Shown here: piece after piece, positions 56,690 through 64,000 of the stretch
How positions within the stretch are numbered: position 1 is the first letter of the stretch
Layout of the letters: the number at the start of each line of letters is the position of its first letter
Assembly (NCBI GenBank): GCA_021432635.1
Contig: MU270033.1
Coordinates: 545,272-609,271 of the forward strand
DNA: 64,000 nt
Direction of reading: 5' to 3'
Source: Thozetella sp. PMI_491
Lineage: Eukaryota; Ascomycota; Sordariomycetes; Chaetosphaeriales; Chaetosphaeriaceae
The notes under the pieces: model-generated
Database searches by the model: none
Seen by the model: the letters and a program-made list of their open reading frames with translations, nothing else
What the model was told of the DNA's origin: nothing
Program-made: the position numbers and the translations under genes

Positions 56690-58368
56690 TACAAGGCAAG
56701 CCTACTTGCGTACCGGCTGGCATTCATGGCTTCAAGCCGGGTCCAGACGTTACTGCCCGCTGCCGCAGATAGTCAGCAAAATGTTGAGCCCGAGTTTAGC
56801 CCGAGAGCCCGAAATCGGAAATTTCCAGTCGATACACCGAACACGCCAACACAATTAGCAATACAATCGCCATCAATTCCATCGAGATGCGCTAATTGCG
56901 ATGACTTGATTGATGTCCAAAAGAGAGCTGCCGAGTCCGGTGTCAATCTAGAGCAGAGAAACTTGAGCCTTAGCGGAAAGAGGGTTGCGGGGTTTTTCTT
57001 GCAAGTCTGGGACAACGTTATCGAAATTATCGCGGCACTGATTGCAACCTGTGCCGGATACTCTCTGCTATCGCTCTCGGTTCCAATAATGCAGATGTGG
57101 TGGACAGCTCTGCCGGGGACTGCGAAGCGGCAATCCAAAGCACGACCAGATCCGACAGATGGATGCTATATACGAAAGATCTGAGTTAACCATTGTGGCA
57201 GCTAGTGGGTCTAACGAGGAATGTGCTCTTGCTGGGGTGACCTCATCTCGCTCTACTACCCAGCTCGCCGCTGAGCTCGAGGGGATGCGTATAGTATCCT
57301 GAGCAGTCGATACGTGATTCAAGGTGGTCGACAAGAGCCTGGACCTACCAGGAGACTGTTCTCGCCCACCGGCGCTTTGTCTTCCCCGAAGATCAGATTT
57401 ACTTCGAGTGCAATGCGATGAACTGTTTCGAGAGCATCCAAGCTCCACTTGACCAACTCCATATTAAGGACAAGTCCAAAACCTGAGATCACTTCTGGGC
57501 CGGAATATTTGGCCGCAAGCGTCGGTTCGGAAGAATGAACCCGAATACCATGTCAATCCAGCAAGCATTTATGCAATACTGCTCTTGCGCAGAGGAGTAC
57601 TCGGGCCGAGAGCTGACGTACGACTCTGACGCCTTGAACGCATTTCGAGGTATTATTCGAAGATTCTCAAAGAGGAAACTGTCCATAATAGAACTCCATG
57701 GGTTAGCGTACCCTGCCACAGAGCGATCCGAGAACCAGTTGGCTTATTTTGTCCATTCGCTCACGTGGGTGCATACGGACGCATCTAAATCGAGGCCCCG
57801 GGCGGGATTTCCATCCTGGACATGGGCGGGCTGGGATGGATACGTGCAGTTTTCTGGACGGGCCAACTCAGAAACCCATTACTTCCACAACAAAGTCCTA
57901 TCGGTCGCCTTCGAAACCCAATCTGGAAGCACAGTCGAATTTGCTTCGCAGAATCTTGCTGGGCGTAATGACGAAAATATCCTGCCGATTCTACGTGTAG
58001 ATGCTCATATAGTCCCTTCAGCGCTGTTCTCATACGAAGCGGGAGGTAGCAGCAAATCGACTTTTGACCCATTGGGCTCACGACCGTGGAGGCTATCCAA
58101 GTTCCAAGCCAAATTGTTCATGTCGCAAAGCTCTGTCCCACCAGACGAGCTCGCGCAGCAACTGAAAGACGACCAACGCTGGCAATGTGTTCTTTTTGCA
58201 TACACTGTTTGGCCATGGAGTTCTCTAATTGTTCTTTTGGAAAAACATCCAAGTGGCAGCTGGTCTCGAGCAGGTCTGTCCTCTGTTGAGTGCCATGATC
58301 ACCAGCTTGAAGACGTGATCTTTAAGCATGGAAACGAGGGCAGCAGTGCTGCGTTTAGAATTTGTTAG
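56690..58368 (+). pseudogene. Broken HET-domain gene
   Basis: Pieces of a HET protein run in order on the plus strand. A divergent N-terminus (about 56690-57060) comes first. Then the HET segment MDAIYERSELTIVAASG (about 57160-57210) and RWSTRAWTYQE (about 57323) with FVFPEDQIYFEC follow. A long C-terminal frame at 57535-58368 contains PSWTWAGWDGYV. The central signature with the ALSYxWG motif is absent, and stops and frame changes separate the pieces (for example after GMRIVS near 57300). Heterokaryon-incompatibility genes often decay like this. Confidence 0.7.
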
Positions 58369-59127
58369 ACAAAGGTACCTAGCTTATATCAAAGATCAAG
58401 AAATCTTGATTGGTTTTGTAGCTAATTTGGCTGCTACAGTGTAGTGAAGTGGAATCTCGATTCTAGCGTTAACCCATGCTCCTCATATGAAGGTGGTCGT
58501 CGCGGCTACTTCGCCAATCCCACCATATGTAGGTACCGACAATGAGGACAACCAGCGGGACCGCAATCGCAAAGTACAGCCAAAGACCTAGTTGAACATT
58601 GATGATGATGGAACGACCCTTGGATGTTATGTTGACATATCCCATTTCCAAGAACCCTGGTATGGTCCGTTAGCCCTCCCACCAGATAATAAAATTTGTT
58701 CAAGAATGCTGGCATACCGCAATGAAAGGTGGTGGTAGGAAACACAAAGTCACCACGGCTAGATCTAAGAGGCTTAGATTCTTTAAACTTGCTAAATCTC
58801 AAACAGTCTCTTGTTGGCCAGTTCCATTGCGAAGAACATCCTTTGTGAACTACATCTGACTAGTAACTAGTTAGTAACTTGCCATTATACTACTTTACTC
58901 AGAAAGCACAGGGGTAACGAAACGACACAGTGGATCCTGCCGACTAAGGTATTATCAGAGACCCACATAGCGGAGGACTATTGCGGATCTCGGCCGGCTA
59001 TAATTTGAGGGCCGAGGCCGAGCGTGTGTGGCCCCAATTCTGGTATGGCCTGCGAAGATTCCCATCTAGACAAAACACAGACAATACTGGTGAAAATTGA
59101 TAGTGTTCACCGAGGAAAATCGAAATA
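58369..59127. other. Intergenic with a small membrane-type ORF
   Basis: On the minus strand at 58469-58651 a 60-codon frame encodes one clear membrane helix (LWLYFAIAVPLVVLIVGTYIWW) and a charged tail. It may be the last exon of a small gene reaching back to about 58800, but no convincing first exon was found, so it is not called as a gene. Confidence 0.35.
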
Positions 59128-60321
59128 ATGACACCACCTTTTCGGGCCGAACAGGTCGGCTCGCTCTTGCGCCCAGCCGCTCTCCTAGAGGCACGCAAGT
59201 CGTTGAATATATTCTCTGACGCCTTGTCGCCGGAGCTCGCATCGGCCACTAAACTAGCCATCTCCGATGTGGTACAGGAGCAGTTGCGCCTGTCAATCAG
59301 GCCGATAACCAGTGGAGAATTTGAACGAACCATATTCTTCAGCGGATTTTTCGAAAAGCTCCAAGGCATGACCAAGCGCACCCTGCCGGTTCCCGATGCT
59401 TTCCGGACAGGATTCCCGACCTCCAAAGCCATGATAGCTATGGGATACCCAGTCCGTGACACCGTGGTCTGTACCGGTGCTATCCGTCATGTGGAGTCGG
59501 CCTATCTCGAGGCCTGGGAGATGCTAAAGGCAGCTGTACCACCAGAGCAGTGGAAGGACTGCAAGGTGGCCATACCCTCCCTGACCTTCGAGCACATAGA
59601 ACTAGCCCACGGAACGGCCTACGAACCTGGCGTCTATGCGTCAGACAAGGAGTACTTTGCTGACTTGGCTGCTGCTTATCGCGCGGAGCTGAAGATCCTG
59701 TATGATGCGGGTCTACGGCGTGTCCAGATCGACGATCCTAACTTGACCTTCTTCGTTGTCGAGGAATTCCGGGCCGGATTCCGCAAAGATGGCCTTGACC
59801 CGGAAGATACACTCGATCTGTATATTTGGGCACACAATGAGCTCCTCCGCGACCAACCGGACGACATGCATATCGGCATACATCTATGCCGTGGCAACAC
59901 GCCCGCATACGACAGCCTGGATTCAGACTCATATGAAGCGATTGCGCAGAAGCTCCTCACCAAGCTGAACTATAACACCGTTTATCTGGAATTCCACAAC
60001 GAACGGGCTGGACCGTTCGATCCCCTGCGCTTCCTGCCGCGGGGCAAGCACGTGGTTCTTGGCCTGGTATCAACTAAGACGAGCGAGATGGAGGAAATCG
60101 CGCACCTGGAAAGCCGTGTTCGGGAGGCTGCCGAGGTCATAGCCAAGGGCCAAGGAAGGCCTGTAGCTGATGTCCTAGAAGACTCGCTCGCGGTCAGCCC
60201 GCAGTGTGGGTTCGCCAGCATGTCCATGTTACGCGGCCAGGGGATTACAGAAGAGATTATGTGGAAGAAATTGGTGCTGCTAAGGGACACTGCCAGGCGT
60301 TTATGGGCCGATGCGATTTAG
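59128..60321 (+). CDS. MetE-like (cobalamin-independent methionine synthase C-terminal family) methyltransferase
   Basis: Intact single-exon gene, 397 residues. It has the UROD/MetE barrel of the short YxjG/YxjH-like proteins. The start FRAEQVGSLLRP, the segment ITSGEFERTIFF, QIDDPNLTFFV, the metal-site HLCRGN, VYLEFHNERAG and the last metal Cys in SPQCGFASM are all present. The zinc ligands needed for thiol activation are therefore intact. Such proteins transfer methyl groups to a thiol, often homocysteine, but lack the N-terminal folate domain of true MetE. The methyl donor is unknown. Confidence 0.88.
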   Translation: MTPPFRAEQVGSLLRPAALLEARKSLNIFSDALSPELASATKLAISDVVQEQLRLSIRPITSGEFERTIFFSGFFEKLQGMTKRTLPVPDAFRTGFPTSKAMIAMGYPVRDTVVCTGAIRHVESAYLEAWEMLKAAVPPEQWKDCKVAIPSLTFEHIELAHGTAYEPGVYASDKEYFADLAAAYRAELKILYDAGLRRVQIDDPNLTFFVVEEFRAGFRKDGLDPEDTLDLYIWAHNELLRDQPDDMHIGIHLCRGNTPAYDSLDSDSYEAIAQKLLTKLNYNTVYLEFHNERAGPFDPLRFLPRGKHVVLGLVSTKTSEMEEIAHLESRVREAAEVIAKGQGRPVADVLEDSLAVSPQCGFASMSMLRGQGITEEIMWKKLVLLRDTARRLWADAI

Positions 60322-60366
60322 ATTATGAGCTACTGCTTTATGTCAATCGATATCCTCATACATGTA

Positions 60367-60810
60367 ACGTAGTCCATAGGTGGGCCGATCATATATGTGG
60401 GTCGATCACTCATTATCACATAATAAATCGTGATTTTCTTAACAACCTTTCACACGTAAATATAAAGGAATCTCTTTATAAATAAAGTTATAATTTATCC
60501 CAAGGTTCTTTATATATGTTATATAATTTTCTTAAGAGTTTTAAAAACCTTTATTATACAGTATAATATATAAGGAGAAGAGAAAGAGTGGAAACATATG
60601 TCTTCACTTTTCTTTTATTATATTTAAGAAAAATTTAGAAAATAATTTGAAAAGATTATTTGATTTTGTATTCTTATTAGAAAAGTAGTACAAAGTTTTA
60701 TGCTTTACTATAAAGAATTGGCGGCATAAAGTTGGTAAGAAAATCACGATTTAATATGTGATAATGAGTGATCGGCCCACATATATGACCGGCCTACCTA
60801 TGGACTACGT
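60367..60810. mobile_element. MITE, about 444 bp, with long terminal inverted repeats and TA duplication
   Basis: The left end starts ACGTAGTCCATAGG at 60367 and the right end closes with CCTATGGACTACGT at 60810. The inverted repeats extend about 80 bp inward with few mismatches (GTGATTTTCTTA on the left, TAAGAAAATCAC on the right). TA dinucleotides flank both ends (60365-60366 and 60811-60812), as for Tc1/mariner-type insertion. The interior is very AT-rich and codes for nothing, so this is a non-autonomous element. Confidence 0.85.
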
Positions 60811-61394
60811 TACCCTACCTCGCCAACAGTAGCACTTACCACTCTCCACAGGCTCTCCTGGCTTCATTAAACTCTTCTCTACTACTTTGCCATTTAGTGA
60901 ATCGTCTGCCACCACCCTGATTTCCATCTTCATCGCGTCGAGAATTTTGTCAGCACTTGGCTTATTATATCGAGCTTATCGCCTTCTTTCACCAGCACGT
61001 TCCAGATGTTCGTATTAACCGGGGGTTCTAGTATTGCTATTTTAGGGTCTAGGGGTGATCAGCTGTTAGTGTTAATTTCGCGGGACCCTGTTTAGTCGCT
61101 GCGTTATTGATTGACTTACCGCTTAATAGAGTTTCGACCTGATCTATTCAAGGGGCATCCGCCGATTGTTACCCGTCCTCCTATACCAGCACCTTCGCCT
61201 TAAGTTACTATGTCTCTCGTTAATAGACAATTTTTCTAGCCTCTATAGGAGTGGAGAGAAGAAGCAAAGTAAAGTCAAGAAGACGAGGAAGGGCCCCGGG
61301 GTAAGCTCGTGTCCTTGTAGTCTTTATAGGCTACTGGAGGCCGAATTATATAGGCCATGAAGCCAAATTTCCTAGTCCAGCACCGGGCAGGAAT
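60811..61394. other. Intergenic between MITE and HET gene
   Basis: About 0.58 kb. No supported coding sequence; possibly older repeat debris, but no family was recognised. Confidence 0.35.
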
Positions 61395-63323
61395 TTATAA
61401 GAGAATGATATCTTGCTTTTCAACAGCGCTGAAAAAGTATTCCTGTACAATCTCTCCCACCCCAACACGTTCAAACATAGTCACCCCGCTAGTACTCTGT
61501 TTCAAGATTACCACAAAATGAGTCTGAAAGGCCTGCTTATCGGTTGTTCTGGCTGCTGGGAAGCAGAAAAGCTCCTCCACTGAGAAGCTTTCCAGGTCAA
61601 AGATGGCCCAGCCACAGACTATATCGTTGACGCCGTATAGATAGTGCGCTTCGAGACCACGATCTAAACTCAGGACGCCTTTCATCAAAGGGGATGCCAC
61701 TTTTTCGAAATCCGAGTTTCTTACAAGAGAAAATGAGCGTGACACCGGTCGCAAATAGACCGTGAGAAATAGAGGGTGCAGTGACGAGGCATCGACAGCT
61801 TTTCTCTCTTCGAAATTATTCCGAACAGTAATTGTTGATTCGAAAGCCGCGGGCGATGACTGTAGCCTATGAAGATGGGAAACTGGTCCGTCCAAAGTCG
61901 CCCAAGACCACGAAGGAGCGTGGGCTCTTGAAATGTAGTTCACCCTACTATCCTTTGATAACCAGAGTAGCCCTTGGTGGAGGTTATTAAGCCATAGGCC
62001 AGAAACGTACTCGCTATTGAGGTAGGGGCGGAGATGTGTTGCTAATGCCTCTACAGCGATGAGCTTATCTTTGGAGTGCGTCAAATGTCTCTCAGAGTAC
62101 TCTTCCACAAGCTCGAACCAGGAATCAAGGCCCGTAGGAGGCCGGAGGGAAAGGTGGCTTAGCCTGCTAGAGGCATAAGGATGGAGACTTGCATCGCGCC
62201 GAAGTTCTGAGTAGTCCTCTGCGGAGAGCGCCGACCGACACTGCCACACTACCCGGTGCTTGAAAAAATACAGCAAACGGGGTGACAGGACGTACTCCTG
62301 AAGACACCAGGCTCTCTTGTTCCAGGGGCTGTCAAGGAAGTCTTCGGCAAGTGAGCTGAGGTGTGCTGTGAAGGTGATCTTCGACATGTCTCCCGTTGAC
62401 TCTACCGAGATTGGCACGTCAACGTAGTCACGAGTTGTATCTCTAGAAAAGAGACACCCTTGGCTGGCATTTTCGGCGGAAGATGCAACGATGGTGATGG
62501 TAGAGGACTGATATAGTCCAGCCATTCGCTTGGACTCGGCCGCCCAGTCTTCTTGATCATCCTGGACGACACATAGGCTGTCTACCCAGAGGTACTCAAG
62601 ACCCAGAGCCCTCGTAACCTGAGTCGCGTCCCGGATGGTCTTGGGGAGCAGTGAAGGATCAATGCAGGTATAATGTTGTTTCAAGGTAGTCTTGGTTGTC
62701 TTCGTACCGGTAAAGCTCCCGCCCCAGCAATAGCTCAGGGCGGCATAGGGGCTCGTCATATCCCGAGACGAGACCAGGAGCAGCTCCGGAATCATACCCT
62801 CTTTGTTTACCTTGATGAATCTCGTAGGCAGCGCTTCTGGATTTGCACTAGTACGACATGAATGGTTGAGGCAACAGTTCGATAGCCATTGCCGGTATAG
62901 GTCGAAATCGTACCGCTCTGAAAAGGGCCTTCCAGACGCAAACCCTTGCCTTGCTGCAGCACTGCCTTGACCGACGTCAGCACTTCCCCTTTGGTTAAAG
63001 CGATCGGACATTGCACTCGTACCTGGCTCCGCAAAAACGTCAACATAGCGCCCGACCTTGTCTCCGACACGAAGGAACACCCGAGACATTCCTATCGGGT
63101 CCCCTTGCGCGTCAGACGCCCACGAAAAGAGGCGGACCACGTCATTTCGAATACCCTTGAGCCTGATGCTAGATATAGCGTCTAGAAACAGCGCGCACAG
63201 CCTACATGTCCTTGCAGATGCTGCGAGCCGGGCCACGCTTCGGTGCAGTTTCTGCCCTTCTGTTGTCTGGCCGCTTGTCACTATCGTGAACTCTAGGTTC
63301 TCGCAAGCCACGCAGAGCGCCAT
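61395..63323 (-). CDS. HET-domain (heterokaryon incompatibility) protein
   Basis: Intact single-exon gene, 642 residues. ATG 63323 is used because the upstream extension starts with TTG. An N-terminal CxxC pair (MALCVACEN) and RTCRLCALF form a zinc-ribbon-like start. The HET domain shows the three family boxes: YAALSYCWGG, GLEYLWVDSLCVVQDDQEDW, and KRAWCLQEYVLSPRLLYF. The APSWSWATLDGPV segment lies C-terminal. HET proteins trigger cell death when incompatible hyphae fuse; no partner domain (NACHT, repeats) is attached. Confidence 0.92.
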   Translation of the reverse strand: MALCVACENLEFTIVTSGQTTEGQKLHRSVARLAASARTCRLCALFLDAISSIRLKGIRNDVVRLFSWASDAQGDPIGMSRVFLRVGDKVGRYVDVFAEPGTSAMSDRFNQRGSADVGQGSAAARQGFASGRPFSERYDFDLYRQWLSNCCLNHSCRTSANPEALPTRFIKVNKEGMIPELLLVSSRDMTSPYAALSYCWGGSFTGTKTTKTTLKQHYTCIDPSLLPKTIRDATQVTRALGLEYLWVDSLCVVQDDQEDWAAESKRMAGLYQSSTITIVASSAENASQGCLFSRDTTRDYVDVPISVESTGDMSKITFTAHLSSLAEDFLDSPWNKRAWCLQEYVLSPRLLYFFKHRVVWQCRSALSAEDYSELRRDASLHPYASSRLSHLSLRPPTGLDSWFELVEEYSERHLTHSKDKLIAVEALATHLRPYLNSEYVSGLWLNNLHQGLLWLSKDSRVNYISRAHAPSWSWATLDGPVSHLHRLQSSPAAFESTITVRNNFEERKAVDASSLHPLFLTVYLRPVSRSFSLVRNSDFEKVASPLMKGVLSLDRGLEAHYLYGVNDIVCGWAIFDLESFSVEELFCFPAARTTDKQAFQTHFVVILKQSTSGVTMFERVGVGEIVQEYFFSAVEKQDIILL

Positions 63324-64000
63324 CGTTAAAGACGATTGCCGCAACTAAATGGCGCGGGGATCTGGTGTTGGCACCCGAATTTTTATCATAAGGGCCAATG
63401 GACGGCTTGCACAGGTTCTGCCAGCACGTGATTAGTGGAGGTCCTACCTGTAACTAAATGTCTTCACAGGCCGAGAAGCCAGGGCAGATATTGTGAGAGC
63501 TTGTTTTGAGTTACAGCTAAGAACCAGGAGAAGACGCAGAACAGGTATTTACGGAGCGGAAATTGGGCACCCGAGCACGATTTTGACGGCCCGGGATGAA
63601 CGCAACGTCTCCGCCAACGCTAGGAAGAGGTCAGTCATTTATCGAGACTCCGATTATATTATGGAATAAAAACCAACTAGGCTAGCGCATCCTATGTCTA
63701 CTCATATGATAACAAGAACGCAATACTTCTTGCCTCGATTGCGAATGTGCCTTGGGTATATGAAATCTATGTCAGGTCGGAAGAAATCACTCTAACGCGA
63801 TGCCCTGTCTACTAAATTTCGTTACAATCTGCCCTCCCGCGGCCGTAGTCATGGAAGTCGTTTCGGTCCTAATTCGAATGCCTGCCAATCACTCACCCCG
63901 AAAATGCCGCGATAATCAAACTCTCCACTAGTTTCTCTCTTCCGGCTTCCACCCCTTTCTCCAGCATGCAATCCGGAATGACACTGGTCGTTTTCTTATG
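63324..64000. other. Promoter side of the HET gene and window end
   Basis: About 0.68 kb. An ATG at 63966 opens a frame running off the window, too short to judge. Confidence 0.35.

Noticed and set aside
60204-60485. 93-codon frame overlapping the end of the MetE-like gene and the MITE
   Set aside because: Wrong frame of a coding exon running into the repeat.
1-64000. CRISPR arrays, rRNA or prokaryotic operon signals
   Set aside because: None seen; the window is fungal, and the regular spacing at 43.0-44.0 kb is an intron array with splice signals, not repeats with spacers.

Overview
The window is filamentous-ascomycete (Pezizomycotina) nuclear DNA. Genes are split by short introns of about 50-120 nt with GTRAGY donors, CTAAC/CTGAC-type branch sites and YAG acceptors. 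The families are typical of moulds: HET, DUF3328/UstYa, DUF3176, DUF6594, 2EXR, BBE-like flavin oxidases and DHA1 transporters. I assembled about two dozen spliced models by hand; reading frames were checked across every junction given.

Left part (0-25.8 kb). An amidohydrolase, a GPI-anchored wall protein and an MFS transporter lead into the first notable group (about 9.4-21.2 kb). This group is a KpsF/GutQ-type SIS sugar-phosphate isomerase, a DUF89 (ARMT1/YMR027W-type) sugar phosphatase, a D-arabinono-1,4-lactone oxidase (ALO1 type), an NAD-type D-arabinose dehydrogenase (ARA2 type) and a membrane-anchored PLOD-like glycosyltransferase. Together they read as a route ribulose-5-P -> arabinose-5-P -> D-arabinose -> D-arabinono-lactone -> D-erythroascorbate -> glycoside, i.e. 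a fungal vitamin C analogue cluster. A secreted serine beta-lactamase-like protein and a HhH-GPD DNA glycosylase follow.

Middle (26-35.3 kb). This holds a small secreted Cys-rich protein, a CCCH zinc-finger protein and a SAM methyltransferase. Next come a decayed class II diterpene cyclase with several in-frame stops, an aldo-keto reductase and a stray P450 C-terminus, the debris of a former diterpene cluster.

Second notable group (35.9-49.4 kb). It contains three UstYa/DUF3328-type proteins, two membrane-anchored prolyl-4-hydroxylase-like 2OG-Fe(II) oxygenases and a secreted BBE-like flavin oxidase. At its centre (42.93-44.04 kb) is a small secretory gene whose 14-residue Pro/Gln-rich middle is encoded by twelve successive micro-exons of exactly 3 or 6 nt. 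Each micro-exon is one or two whole codons flanked by ordinary fungal introns, all phase 0. This looks like the precursor of a ribosomally made, post-translationally modified peptide (RiPP), and it is the most unusual object in the window.

Right part (50-64 kb). A 2EXR protein, remnants of DUF6594 and rhodopsin-domain genes, an AT-rich tract, a DUF3176 membrane protein and a broken HET gene come first. An intact MetE-like methyltransferase, a roughly 444-bp MITE with long terminal inverted repeats and TA target duplications, and an intact HET protein close the window.
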